Shown here piece by piece: positions 33,893 to 45,684 of a stretch of 64,000 nt of DNA (positions are counted from its first letter, which is position 1; each line of letters begins with the position of its first letter). The position numbers and the translations under genes were made by a program. The stretch is from Cervus elaphus. Its lineage: Eukaryota; Chordata; Mammalia; Artiodactyla; Cervidae. The stretch spans positions 49,259,037-49,323,036 of the forward strand of contig NC_057825.1 of assembly GCF_910594005.1 (NCBI RefSeq), read 5' to 3'. The notes beneath the pieces were generated by a model. The model was not told where the DNA came from. It saw nothing but the letters and a program-made list of their open reading frames with translations, and made no database searches.

Positions 33893-34925
33893 AGTACTTT
33901 CAACTCCAGCATCAGTCCTTCCAATGAATATTCAGGGTCGATTTCCTTTAGAATTGACTGGTTTGATCTCCTTGCAGTCCAAGGGATTCTCAATAGCCTT
34001 CTCCAACAGCCCAGTTTGAAAGCATCGATTCTTTGGTGCTCAGCCTTCTTTACGGTCCAACTCTCACATCTGTACATGACTACTGGAAAAACCATAGCTT
34101 TGACTAGACAGACCTTTGTTGGAAAACTCATGTCTTTACTTTTTAATATGCTGTTTAGGTTTGTCATAGATTTTCTTCCAAGGGGCAAGCGTCTTTTAAT
34201 TTCATGGCTGCAGTCACCATCTGAAGTGATTTTGGAGCCCAAGAAAATAAAGTCTGTCATTGTTTCCAATTTTTCTGCTTCTATTTGCCATAAAGTGATG
34301 GGACTGGATGCTATGATCTTAGTTTTTGAATGTTGAATTTTAAGCCAGATTTTTCACTCTCCTCTTTCACTTCCATTTAGAGGTTCTTTAGTTCCTCTTT
34401 GCTTTCTGCCATAAGGGTGGTATCATCTGCATATCTGAGGTTATTGATATTTCTCCTGGCTATCTTCATCCCAGTTTGTGACTCATCCAGCCCAGTATTT
34501 TGCATGATGGACTCTGCATATAAGTTAAATAAGCAGGGTGACAATATATAGCTTTGACATACTTCTTTCCCAATTTTGAAAGAACCTGTTGTTCCATGTC
34601 CAGTTCTAACTATTGCTTCTTGACCTTTCTACAGGATTTTCAGAAGGTAGGTAAAGTAGTCTGATATTCCTATCTCTTTAAGAACTCTCCACAGTTTATT
34701 GTGATCCACACAGTCAAAGGCTTTGACATTATCAATGAGCAGAAGTAGATGTTTTTCCTGACCTCCCTTGCTTCCTCCATGATTCAACAAATGTTGGCAA
34801 TTTGATCTCTGCTTCCTCTGCCTTTTCTAAATCCAGCTTGTACACCTGGGAGTTCTCTGTTCACATACGGTTGAAGCCTAGCTTGAAGGATTTTGAGCAT
34901 TACCTGGCTAACATGTGAAATGAAC
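33893..34925 (-). mobile_element. BovB LINE internal fragment, 3' tail missing
   Basis: Antisense. It begins inside the C-terminal coding region ('aactccagcatcagtccttc') rather than at the 3' tail and runs through the RT region to 'tgcctggctaacatgtgaa'-like sequence. The reverse frame 33880-34269 keeps the C-terminal motif 'MYRCESWTVKKAEHQRIDAF'. Upstream frames are broken. Confidence 0.9.
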
Positions 34926-35534
34926 ACAATTTTAAAAGGTAAAGAGGTACAACTGACATTGATATTTGGGGGATAGCTACAAAAACCCTGATTTGATGAG
35001 AATTTTCATATTCAGGCATAATTAGAACTACAATAAGATGGTGGATAGGGACCATATTAGGAAAAGTTCAGGAACTAAGTGACATATGGACACATGATAA
35101 AAGAGAAACAAGAAGGCAGTTCAAAGGTTGGTTTGTACCAATTTAAGGGATGTTTTAGAAAGATTTGTTTGGCAACTTCATGAAAAGTTGACTAAGTCAT
35201 AGAAAGACAGGACTCAGATTGCTTAGGCATTATTGTAACATTGCAGAGAAAACAAAACAAAAGGAGAAATACTTTGAATGTCTGGGATTGAAGTGATGGT
35301 CATGGGAATAGAAATAAGAACCAAAATATTATAGACACTGCAAAAAAGAATAAAAGATTTGCCACTTGTTGAAGGGAAGAGACAAAAGTCAACATTTATC
35401 CCATGTTTTTGGCCTTAGACAACTTAATTGTGACATGTTAAGAGATGACAGTTGAGGAAAGAGGACCAATTTGATTTTAAACATCGGTGGATAAAGGAAA
35501 CTGCCTAGCAGATGGTTAATGCTATAGAAATGAA
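34926..35534. other. Intronic DNA, nothing recognised
   Basis: No repeat or exon recognised. Confidence 0.5.
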
Positions 35535-36405
35535 ACTTTCAGTTCAATTCAGTTCAGTTCAGTTGCTTAGTCGTGTCCAACTCTTTGCGACCCCATGGAC
35601 TGCAGCATGCCAGGCTTCCCTGTCCATCACCAACTCCCAGAGTTTGCTCAAACTCATGTCCATCGAGTTGGTGATGCCATCCAATCATCTCATCCTCTGT
35701 CGCCTCCTTCTCCTCCTGCCTTTAATCTTTCCCAGCATCAGGGTCTTTTCTAAGGAGTTGGCTCTTCGCATCAGGTGGCCAAAGGACTGGAGCTTCAGCT
35801 TCAGCATCAATCCTTCCAAAGAATATTCAGGACTGATCTCCTTTAGGATGGACTGGTTGGATCTCCCTGCAGTCCAAGGGACTCTCAAGAGTCTTCTCCA
35901 ACACCACAGTTCAAAAGCATCAATTCTTTGGCGCTCAGCTTTCTTTATGGTCCAATTCTCACATCCATACAAGACTACTGGAAAAACCATAGCTCTGACC
36001 ATACAGACCTTTGTTGGCAAATTAATGTCTCTACTTTTTAATATGCTATCTAGGTACGGGGGAGCCTGGTGGGCTGCTGTCTATGGGGTCACACAGAGTC
36101 AGACACAACTGAAACGACTTAGCAGCAGCAGCAGCAGGTTTGTTATAGATTTTCTTTCAAGGAGCAAGCATCTTTTAACTTCATGGCTGTAGTCACCATC
36201 TGCAGGGATTTTGGAGCCCCCCCAAAATAAAATCTCACACTGTTTCCTTTATTTCCCCATCTATTTGCCATGAAGTGATGGGACCGGATTCCATGATGTT
36301 AGTTTTCTGAATGTTGAGTTTTAAGCCAACTTTTCACTCTTCTCTTTCATTTTCATCAAGAGGCTCTTTAGTTCTTCACTCTCTGCCAAAGGATGGTGTC
36401 ATCTG
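35535..36405 (-). mobile_element. BovB LINE, 5'-truncated, with SINE scrap inside
   Basis: Antisense copy with a longer 3' tail of (CAGTT)-like units (35540-35567). The reverse frame 35685-36020 keeps the C-terminal coding region. A Bov SINE end interrupts it at 36054-36137. A long forward reading frame at 35512-36192 is only the opposite strand of this element. Confidence 0.92.
36054..36137 (+). mobile_element. BovA-type SINE 3' end with (CAG)n tail
   Basis: The stretch 'gggggagcctggtgggctg' to 'aactgaaacgacttagcagc' is a SINE terminus ending in five CAG units. The BovB sequence resumes with 'gtttgttatagatttt' after it; only ~4 bases (aggt) appear duplicated. Confidence 0.85.
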
Positions 36406-36954
36406 CAACTTTGGGAAATCAGAAATCTGAAAGTTTTTGGAGTTGATAAATAAAGCTTTCAGAATCAGAACTTCCTTTGAGTATAGTACTTTCCAGTAGA
36501 TAGGAAAGGAAAGAGGATTAGTTTTAGAAGAAAAGCTGCATTAAGACTGCAAATGGGATAGAAATGAATCAGAGAGGAAAGGCATGCCTTGAAATGTGAC
36601 CAGAGAGCAAACAGAGTACCGAATCTTGAATCCAGGAGAATAGAATATTCTGTGAAAAAGACAGTGATCAATCCAAACTGGGAATGCTGTTGCAATCAGG
36701 TCAAATTCTTCTGAGATCATGGAGGATGATTAATGAGAAAACACCTTGGATTTTGTTAGAAAGATGCCATTAAGTATGTAAAGTACATTTTCAGGAGGCT
36801 GCAAGGACAATGCCTAAAAAGAAAAAAAAGATGCTAAAAGAAGAGAGTAGATTGCATAGTAAAGGATGTAGGCAGGAAATCTGCCCATCCCCTTCTTTGG
36901 TCATTATTGCTCTATCTACTGCACATTTTCTTTTTTTTTTTTTTTTCCCTTAAG
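36406..36954. other. Intronic DNA with poly-T
   Basis: A T run lies at 36931-36946. Nothing else recognised. Confidence 0.5.
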
Positions 36955-37065
36955 GTAGTCTTGGACTCAAATTAGGGACTATGTGTTATCATTTTGTTAT
37001 TTATTTTGTTATTTATTTCACCTGTGAAGACTGGCACAGTGCCTGACACATAAGAACACTTAATG
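36955..37065 (+). mobile_element. L2 LINE 3' end fragment
   Basis: The phrases 'gaagactggcacagtgcctg' and 'acacataagaacacttaatg' correspond to the L2 terminus. Confidence 0.6.
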
Positions 37066-38278
37066 CCTGACCCTGAACATTGTCTCAGAATGGAAAGAGA
37101 GAAATAGAAGAGTAATTGGAGAAAGTATTGTGGACAGAGAATATGATTGTTTGCTTGCCTGCTTATTTTGTTCAGCCTAAATCAGAAGTGTCAGAGCCTA
37201 TATCAAGAGAGGGAGCCACTGGTGAGGTGAATTGTGGATACAAAGGGACAAAATGTAGGTTGGTCACATGAGGTGATGCAGATTTCTTTATCTCCAAAGC
37301 TAGTAGGAAAGAGAGATATACCCAACAATGGGTTCTATAGAAAATATCAGAACAAAAGCAGTTTGGATGAAGTGATCTCAATTATTTTGAATGAAAAAGG
37401 AAGTGTTTTTAACAGACCATGGCTATCTGATAGTTGAACACTTTTGTAGATGCTTTTATATTTTTTGTCTGTTACTGGCATCTGTTTGACTCTCTCACAT
37501 TTCAAAAAATTGCATTTATTGAATACAGCTGTTATTCCTTCCTTGGATGTAGTTAAAAAGGCCAATTTGTATCAGGCTAATTATCTAAGAATTTTTTATT
37601 TAATTTGTTTATTTGGTGTGTAACAACATCTGCTAGAACGGAATGCTCACATATTTTCTTTGTGAATTTTCTTAGACTTGAAAGAAATCCATAATCTGTC
37701 CTTTGAAAGATAGACACTGTCCATCTTTGCCCAATAAGCAGGTTCATTTAATGATGTAACCCAGCAGTTGCTTCTGTGCTATTTCATTATTGTATTTCCA
37801 CACCCTCTTAATTATTGGAGCAATTTCTTGAGTTTCCTGTCTTCAGTCAACAGCTCACTCTTTATCTGGGCAAAACAGTTAAGACATGGCCCAGCCAATA
37901 AGATGCATCTGGCCATGGTATAGATAGAAATGTACATGGCCTTAACCCATCGTTAAGAAGGATCTCATGGAGCAAAGTGGTAAAAGGTACAGATGAAAGA
38001 GGTAGCTTCTTCATGAAAACATTTCCAAATCAAAGAGATGATCAGACCTTTCACTGCTCAGTGAAGCTTTTCTTTGTTTTAATACAACTTAAAATGTGGA
38101 GTGATACAGTTATATCAACTAGTTTCATTGTTATAATTATTATTTTACCCAATCAATATTTATTGAGTAACTAACAACCAGTGGGCAGCGACAGACAGAA
38201 CAAGACTGAGAAAGGTGTGAGAGAAAGATGTCCTCATGTCTCTGAGAAGGGATAAATCTTTGCCTCTTGATGATCTGG
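37066..38278. other. Intronic DNA, nothing recognised
   Basis: About 1.2 kb of AT-rich sequence with only short chance frames and no named repeat. Confidence 0.5.
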
Positions 38279-38475
38279 TGGGCTTCCCAGGTGGTGCAAG
38301 TGGTAAAGAATCTGCCTGCCAATATAGGAGAAACAGGAGACCCAGGTTTGATCCTTGGGTTGGAAAATCCTCTGGAGTAGGAAATGGCACCCCACTCCAG
38401 TATTCTTGCCTGAAAAATTCCATGACCAGAAGAGACTGGTGGGCTACAGTCCATGGGATTACAAAAGGGTCAAGC
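38279..38475 (+). mobile_element. Bov-tA SINE
   Basis: Forward copy: 'gggcttcccaggtggtgcaa' to 'gggctacagtccatgggatt', with a degraded 3' end. Confidence 0.9.
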
Positions 38476-38617
38476 CAACCTGGTAACTTTCTCCCTCCCC
38501 ATCCATTTTGCTATTAGGATGGTGTGATGGTGTAATGAGCTGTCCAACAGAAACTCCTGTTTATGTCAACTGTGTGAATCCCCCAACTGAGATCTGATCA
38601 AAATCCATTTCCCTGGA

Positions 38618-38829
38618 TGGGCGTGATCAGTTACTCAGGTGTGTCTGAACCTTTGGGACCCCGTGGACTGTAACCCGCCAGGCTCCTCTCCCCATGGAAT
38701 TCTTCAGGCATGAATACTGGAGTGGGGTGCCATTTCCTACTCCAGGGGATATTCTGGAACAAGGGATCAAACCTGCGTCTCCGCATTGGTGGGTGGGTTC
38801 TTTACCACTAGCACAACTTGGGAAGCCCT
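38618..38829 (-). mobile_element. Bov-tA SINE
   Basis: Reverse copy with a perfect 11-bp duplication, atttccctgga (38607-38617 and 38830-38840). Confidence 0.93.
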
Positions 38830-38840
38830 ATTTCCCTGGA

Positions 38841-39224
38841 CAAGAAGCTTCTAATATCACATTGGAATCCTGCCTCTCTTCCTCCAGCCACCCTATTAAT
38901 ATGTAAATCAACGCAGTCCAGTCCTGGAAGAAGGAAGGCAGTGTCCTCTTTCCTGCCCCACTTGGAATCTGTATTCTGCTGAGTATAGATCCATTAATTT
39001 AAAAAATAATATTATTTTAAAAATAATATTCAAGTAATATAACAGATGCATGTTTATTAGATCAAGTGAAGAGAAGACCTTGAAGTTGGTATGGTGAGTG
39101 TCTTTTCAGTCTCAGTGCAGCTGAGTCAAGGGTCTGGTGATCATCTGGTGTGTCCACACACCGCTGTTCACCGTCCCTCCCAAGGCACCTCCTTCCCTCC
39201 TTTATAGAGGCTTTTTTCACAAGC
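38841..39224. other. Intronic DNA with short AT palindrome
   Basis: Contains a perfect AT palindrome, aataatattatt, near 39005-39016 and a further aataatatt just after. Nothing else recognised. Confidence 0.5.
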
Positions 39225-39635
39225 GTTCCTCAGAGTGAAGTTCATAGACCATGCAGTTCAGAATTACCTGGGTGAGGATGAGAGCTATCCATAAAAGTTT
39301 GTATTCCTGCGCCCAGCCAAAAGCTTCCCAGATGGCTCAGACAGTAAAGATTCTGCTTGCAATGCAGGAGGCCTGGGTTTGATCCCTGGTTGAGAAGATC
39401 CCCTGGAGAAGGGAATGGCTATCTACTCCAATATTCTTGCCTGAAAAATTCCATGAACAGAGGAGGCTGGTGAGCTATAGTCCATGGGGTCACAAAGAGT
39501 TGGACACAACTGAGTAACTAACACACATAGCCACATACTTAGATCCAGTATGGCTGGGGTGAGACTGGAAATCTTTATTTCAGATAGGAACCAAGTGAAT
39601 CTTATGCTTCCAAATTTTGAGAATTACTAATAGCC
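39225..39635 (+). mobile_element. MER5-type hAT fossil, split by Bov-tA
   Basis: Left part 39225-39317 has 'cagaattacctgggtgagg' and 'gtttgtattcctgcgccc'. Right part 39536-39635 has 'gatccagtatggctggggtg' and 'ccaaattttgagaattact'. Together they give the MER5 order. Confidence 0.65.
39318..39533 (+). mobile_element. Bov-tA SINE
   Basis: Forward copy: 'aagcttcccagatggctcag' to 'agttggacacaactgagtaa'. It is inserted in a MER5 remnant. Confidence 0.92.
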
Positions 39636-40017
39636 TAAGTGTATATTGCATCTTTATACACATCATCTTTAATTAAAGCCTTTATTTCCATTGAAAAGAA
39701 TGCTATCCAGGAATGAGGTAGATCTTCAGAAGCTTTAATACTACAAGTTAAAAATATAAAAACCTAGAGATATATACAATGACAAAAATGATAAGAGGTT
39801 TGATGTGAAAATATCATGACGATAAAGTGCATAAATGTGAAAATGCCGTATACCTTAGGATTCATCTTAATACAAATGTTAACATTCATAATACTTTTAC
39901 CTATTGCATATTTTGTTAAATAAAATGTCCTGTGTGCAAAATTTTTCGCTAGTTGCGAGCCCAGGAATATGCTACATCAACCTGGAGCCCTGTTTATGGC
40001 TTTTGTTGCAACATATT
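39636..40017. other. Intronic DNA, nothing recognised
   Basis: No repeat or exon recognised. Confidence 0.5.
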
Positions 40018-40028
40018 GAGAGATAACA

Positions 40029-40253
40029 GAGGGGTTTCCAGGTGGCTCAGTGATAAAGAAACCCCCTGCCTATGCAGATGATGCAAGAGACATAAGTTCA
40101 GTTCCTGGGTTGGGAAGATACCCTGGGGTAGAAAGTGGCAACCTCCTCCAGTATTCTGGCCTGGAGAATTCCATGGACTGAGAAGCCTGGTAGCCTACAG
40201 CCTGTTGGGTCACAAAGAGTCAGACACAACTGAGTGAATGAGCACTCACACTC
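40029..40253 (+). mobile_element. Bov-tA SINE
   Basis: Forward copy with a perfect 11-bp duplication, gagagataaca (40018-40028 and 40254-40264). Confidence 0.94.
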
Positions 40254-40334
40254 GAGAGATAACACGAGACAACTCTTTCATCTTACCCTCTTTCTGGAGA
40301 CCTTAACTTTTTAAAATGCTGTAATCTTTCAGCA

Positions 40335-40430
40335 AGAATAATAAACATAATAGCTTCCATCTATTGGTTGTTTGTTATTGCATTTGTAATATACTTTATA
40401 TGTATTTTCTTAACACTTGACTGGAAAAAA
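40335..40430 (+). mobile_element. MIR-like SINE fragment
   Basis: 'taataaacataatagcttcc' and 'atatactttatatgtatttt' match the last part of a MIR. Confidence 0.5.
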
Positions 40431-40880
40431 TGCACAACATGAGAGTTGTGAGTTAAATTTTATTTGGAGCAAAATGAGAACTATAGTCTGGGAGACAGAC
40501 TCTCAGATAGCTCTGAGGAACTGCTCTGGGTTGGGGTTGGAGTTTGTCAGTGTGTATATACGATTTTGGTGAAGGAGGATATGTGCAGTCAATCACATAT
40601 TTTGGCAGAGGTTGCTGTTAGTCACAAGAAGGTTGCTGCTCATCCATTAATGATTTTCGTGTTTTTCTAGATGTGAGAGGATATAAGAAATTGAGCTAAT
40701 AAAATCTTTTCCTGAAAATATCTAACTATCAGAAGTCTGTTCTGCTGGTATTTTCCCAGAGCACATTCTTGACCTCCTTTCAGGGGGTGTTGAAAGACTG
40801 TAACTGCAGTGGCTAGTGACCTGATCCTTGTAGAGGCAGATGGCAAGTGACAATTTTTAGTTGGTAACATCATTCCATTA
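40431..40880. other. Unassigned segment, possibly LTR-like
   Basis: About 450 bp with phrases such as 'attttatttggagcaaaatg' and 'agactctcagatagctctga' that I associate with interspersed LTR-type repeats but cannot assign to a family. No coding motif. Confidence 0.35.
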
Positions 40881-40934
40881 GTCATTTCAAATGTTATTAT
40901 CCTTACTGATGCTGAAAGAACTCCCTATCTGTTA

Positions 40935-41090
40935 ATTGACAGATTCAACAAATATTTATTAAGTATTTATTTTGCACATGCACTGTCGAAGAGCTGGGAG
41001 TTTAAAATACAGAAGAAAGCAGACATTTTCTGCCTATAAGAATATTACATTCTGACATGAGACAGATAATTAATTAAAAAAAATAAGCAG
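40935..41090 (-). mobile_element. L2 LINE 3' end fragment
   Basis: Antisense terminus: 'attcaacaaatatttattaa', 'cacatgcactgtcgaagagc', 'aatattacattctgacatg'. Confidence 0.65.
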
Positions 41091-41184
41091 AGTGATGATT
41101 CCAGGCTATAGAAGTACAATTACAAATGAAACCACCAAAAGTATGATAAATGTAAGATAAATTGGTAAGTAGAACTTGAACTAT

Positions 41185-41700
41185 TTTTCTCTGCGAAAGA
41201 CAGTGAAGGAAAATCATAGATCTACAGAAAATATTTGCAAGTCACATATCTGGTAAAGGACGTATATCTGAACTATATAAATAACTCTTAAAATTCAACA
41301 ATAAGAAGAGGAACCACCAGATTCAAAAGTGGGCAAATAACCTGAAAAGTTAGGTCACCAATGAAGACACGCAGATGACAAATAAACATATGAAAAAAAT
41401 GCTCAACATCCTTTATCACTAGGAAAATGCAAATTAATACAAGAAAGAGATTTCATTATATGCCTACTAGAATCAGTAAAATCCCCCAAATTAACAATAA
41501 CAAATTCTGGTGAGGATGTGGAACAATAGAAACTCTTGCTCATTCAGATGCAAAATGAGATAGCCTCTTTGGAAGAGAGTTTGGCATCATTTTTAAAATA
41601 AAACTAAAAATAGAAATACCATACAACACATCAGTCTCAGTCCTAGGGATTTACCCTACTGATTTGAAAACTCATGTCTCTAAAAATTCACCTAACCTTC
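41185..41700 (+). mobile_element. Old L1 ORF2 fragment
   Basis: Sense, diverged ORF2 sequence: 'aaagtgggcaaataacctga', 'atgaagacacgcagatgac', 'ctggtgaggatgtggaaca', 'cctagggatttaccctac'. Frames are broken. Confidence 0.82.
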
Positions 41701-41719
41701 TTGCATTTAAAAAAAAAAA

Positions 41720-41870
41720 GGGTAGTTTTAGATTTTCATGAAATTTGCAAAGGTAATACAGAAAAATTCCATAACCCTACATCCAATTTTCCTATTATTA
41801 ACATCTAATATCATTATGATATGTTTGTGTGAGTTAATGAACCAATATTGATACATTATTAGTTGAGCTG
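41720..41870 (-). mobile_element. Old L1 3'-UTR fragment
   Basis: Resembles the antisense tail of an L1M-type element: 'gaaatttgcaaaggtaatac', 'ttcctattattaacatctaa', 'ccaatattgatacattatt'. Confidence 0.5.
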
Positions 41871-42289
41871 AGCAAAATAGTGAAAAATCAGAATAAAAAA
41901 TCCTTTTGTATATAGCTTAGCAAAACGACAAGAACAAATGCAGTGTGGATGCTGAAATAGTCTTATCCTTAAACTGACTTGCAAAGGATGGTAAATTATA
42001 CATCTACATAAATGTGTAAATGGGAAGTCTAGTTTAAAAGATTACCAACTAAGGTCTATTCTTTTTAATACTGTTTATCCAGACTTGTCAAACCATTCTT
42101 GCCTTTCACAGAAAAGATTTAAAGAGGCTTACAGGGATATACAGAGCACAGTAAGAAAGAAAATAGAAATCCACGGAAAAGAAGAAAAAAACAACGTTTG
42201 AAACAAAAGAAGAGCCAAGGAACATGTTAATGCCCCAGCGTGCTATTTATACCATTCCAACCTGGAATGGTCCAGATGTCAGGAAGGGG
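41871..42289. other. Intronic DNA, nothing recognised
   Basis: No repeat or exon recognised. Confidence 0.5.
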
Positions 42290-42560
42290 CAGAATGGGTG
42301 GTGGCGGCAGTGGTTCCAGAGTTAGATTCCATGTCGCAGTTTTCTTGCTGCGTGAGCTGTGTGATGTGAGCAAGCTGCTTATCCTCTGCCCTAGTGTTTG
42401 CATGAATTAAGTGGGGCTATGCATACACACACTTCCAGGACTGTTGTGGAGCGCAGATGACAAGATGCATGTAAAGTGCTTAGCATCAGCTCTAGCAGCT
42501 GCAGGCTTTAAAAGCCTGGTGGCTATCACCTTTATCATTATCATCATTGTTACGGTACTT
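42290..42560 (+). mobile_element. MIR SINE, near full length
   Basis: Whole MIR order is visible: 'gcagtggttccagagttaga', 'gctgtgtgatgtgagcaagc', 'gactgttgtggagcgcagat', 'atgtaaagtgcttagcatca'. Confidence 0.72.
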
Positions 42561-43591
42561 GCTACATTGAGCAACACATTGGGCTCTTGTGCTTTATAAC
42601 AGACTGGTTGTAAATGTAAAGTTTTGTGATATTTTAATTAAAAAATTAAAAATAATCTTTCAGGTAGATCCCTAAATAACCTACATTTCTTTTGAATTTC
42701 ACCTTGCTTTAAGCTAAAATTACAGCATCTGATTCCTACCATGCATGAAAGGAAATATGCTACATTACATAAAGAAATCTGGTTATCAAGCACTTCCTCC
42801 CTAATAGCTAAGTCTGTAATTCAATAAAAAATGCATTTGACGTAAACATCTTGAAAAACAACAGGATAAGATTGTTCAAAATGAAGCTGATTCACTGATG
42901 CATCCCTAATTATGATATATGCAGGCAACTTGATGTAACCCAGGTCGTCTTCATTAGCAGTGGATCCCTCTGACATGGAGACTGAGTGAGCCTGTTTTTG
43001 GAAAAGAAAATAAATAGGCAAGGCAAACAGCTTCTAAAGCTATGCTGAATCTCGCTAAGTGCATGTTAATATAAAGTCCTAGAAGATCAGACTTCAGGAG
43101 ACATATAGTAGGCAGTATGGAAAAATCAGATCTTACAATAAATTATGGAGATGCCATCCCAACATGGCAAAGCTAACCAGGGAGACATCTTAATTATTAA
43201 AAGCTGATCATGTCCATTATGTTAAATTGGAGAGGAAAGGGCAGGTATGAAAGCCATCAGATGAATGACTTCTTTTTAAACCAAGACTCACTGCCTGATA
43301 CTGTTTACCTGTTCTCTTGTTTCCATGGGTTAGTAAAGAATGAAGAGCCACTCCTTCTCCCAAAGCCAATCCTACCACTGGAGCTTCTGGTCCCTTCCCC
43401 TGTCACCTTTTGAATGACTCAGTTTTGGTGATATCATTCAACTCTGGAATTTCTTCTTTTCTACTGAAATAGTTCAAGCAACATGCAAATGTGTGATAGG
43501 TTAAAACAAACAGAAACTCTTACCTAACTGCAGACTCCTTCCAACAACCCCATTTTTCTGCCTTTTTAAAATAAAACTTTTCAAAGAGTAA
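42561..43591. other. Intronic DNA, nothing recognised
   Basis: About 1 kb without recognised repeat or exon. Confidence 0.5.
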
Positions 43592-43690
43592 TCAACTCCA
43601 GGAGTTGATGATGGACAAGGAGGCCTGGCATGCTGCGGTTCATGGGGTCGCAAAGAGTCGGACATGACTGAGCTATTGAACTGAACTGAA
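43592..43690 (+). mobile_element. BovB LINE extreme 3' end
   Basis: 'aggagttgatgatggacaag' to 'gactgagctattgaactgaa', including the short (TGAAC)-like tail in sense orientation. Confidence 0.88.
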
Positions 43691-43699
43691 TGCTTTTCA

Positions 43700-43917
43700 T
43701 ACTGCTCACGGAGTTCTTAGAGCAAGAATACTCGAGTGGTTTGCCATTTCCTTCTCCAGTGGACCATGTTTTGTCAAAACTCTCCACCATGACCCATCCA
43801 TCTTGGGTGGCCCTGCATGGCATGGCCCAGAGCTTCATTGAGTTAGACAAGGCTGTGATCCCTGTGACCATTTTGGTTAGTTTTCTGTGATTATGGTTTT
43901 CCTTCTGGAGGTTGTGG
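43700..43917. mobile_element. BovB-associated segment of uncertain orientation
   Basis: 'gtggtttgccatttccttct' is followed by 'accatgacccatccatcttg' and 'catggcccagagcttcattg'. This block recurs in ruminant genomes next to BovB-derived DNA, but I cannot place it in the element with certainty. Confidence 0.45.
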
Positions 43918-44155
43918 GCCAATACTTTGGCCACCTAATGCAAAGAGCTGACTCATTGGAGAAGACTCTGATGCTGGGAAAGATTGAGTGCAAGAGGGGA
44001 AGGGGAAATAGAGGATAAAATGGTTGGATGGTATCACTGACTCAATGGACATGGATTTGAGCAAACTCTGGGAGATTGTGAAGGACAGGGGAGCCTGGTG
44101 TGCTACAGTCCATGGGGTTGCAAAGAGTTGGACACAATTTAGTAACTTAAGAACA
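43918..44155 (+). mobile_element. BovB LINE 3' end
   Basis: Sense copy: 'caatactttggccacctaat' to 'acacaatttagtaacttaag', ending in an aacaac tail. Confidence 0.9.
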
Positions 44156-45283
44156 ACATCTAATCCACAAAATTTTAAGAATTAGATAAATGCCAAGAGA
44201 TAATTTGAGAAAACATGAAGCACTTTTCAAATTGAACTTGTGAATATTCTATTGCTTTTAAAGGCATACTTTCAAATGAAACTAAAAGATAAGCCAGAAA
44301 ACTATACAGTAAGTTCCATACATATGAATGAGTTCTGTTCTGAGTTTTCCTAAGTCCAGTTTGTTCATAAGTCCAACAAAGCTAGCTAGATACTGAACTA
44401 ACACAATCAGCTATATAGTATTTTATTGTAATAGGTTTTTAATACTTTCATACAAATAATACAGAAAGACACACAGAAAAGACATTATTTTTAATCTTAT
44501 AGTACAATACCTTGAAAAGTAGATTAATACAGTACAATAGCTGGCAGACAGAGGCTGGTATCGAGTGAACAGACAAGAAGAGTTCCTGACTGGAGGAGGG
44601 AGGGGAGGTGGAAGGTGGTAGAGCTGAGGGTAATCATCAATAGGAGATGAGGGCAAGTTGCAATTGCACTCATGCCTGACGTTGATGGCACAGGTTCTGG
44701 TTCCTCACTGGATTCTATTCTATCCATCCTCTTGAAAAAACAATCCAGTGATTTCTGTGTAGTAGCTCTTTCTTTCTCATCATAGGTAATATGATAGTAC
44801 TGGATTGCATTCTCAATGTCTGCTGCAACCTTTGTGTACTATTCTACGTTCAGGTCCTGAGCCTCAGAAATGAACAGTGCCTCCTCAAATAAAGACAATC
44901 CCTTTGCAATCCCCTTGCAATCCTGCATTGTGAATCTGTTCAGTTCTTCAGTTACTTCTTCTTGCTCTTGTCTCTCTTTATCCTTTCTTTGGGCATCCAA
45001 TTTCATTAGGTTTTCATTAGTAAGCTTCTCGTGGTGCACAGCAAGGAATTGAGTGAAGTCAATCTCTTGCAGATCTAGCTTCAGCTTTTCATTGAGCAAC
45101 CATGTGTTGCTGAAGACCTCCTTGGACTCCTTAGTCACCTTCTCAAGTTTGCAAAAATCATGAACAAACTGGGGACAAATGTTTTTCCATACCCCGTTCA
45201 TGGTGACAGCTGTAAACTCATGCAAAGCAAAGTCAATGTTTTTATGGCCTTGTAGATTTTATAAAAGGTTGAGGAGGGAATCA

Positions 45284-45412
45284 ATTGCTCAGTCATGTCT
45301 GATTCTTTGTGCTCCCGTGGACTGTAGCCTGCCAGGCTTCTCTGGATTCTTTAGGCAAGAATACTAGAGTGGATAGCCATTCCTTTCTCCAGGGGATTTT
45401 CCCAACCCTGTA
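45284..45412 (-). mobile_element. Bov-tA SINE fragment inside Tigger
   Basis: Reverse copy with 'attgctcagtcatgtctgat' and 'ccaggggattttcccaaccc'. The tRNA head is missing. Confidence 0.88.
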
Positions 45413-45684
45413 GACGTTATAGTCCTTCCAAAATTGTCACAAGGTTTCTCCTGATTCATTGCTTGCCTTTACTGTCTGGCCAAAAGTGAGACATAAATAT
45501 TTACTGAAATTTGCTATAACTCCCTGGTCCATAGGTTGGATGGTTGATGTAGTATTCAGTGGCAGATTCACTACTTTGACATTGGGAGGAAAGTCGTTAA
45601 TAAATGGGGGGGGGGTGGCCTGAAACATTGTCATGCACCAAAATAATGTTGATTGGGATCTCCGTCTTCAAGCAATATTTCTCT

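Noticed and set aside
35512..36192. 226-codon forward reading frame
   Set aside because: It is the opposite strand of an antisense BovB and is interrupted by a SINE end; no cellular protein is resembled.
44870..45052. Forward frame within the Tigger element
   Set aside because: It is antisense to the transposase C-terminal remnant.
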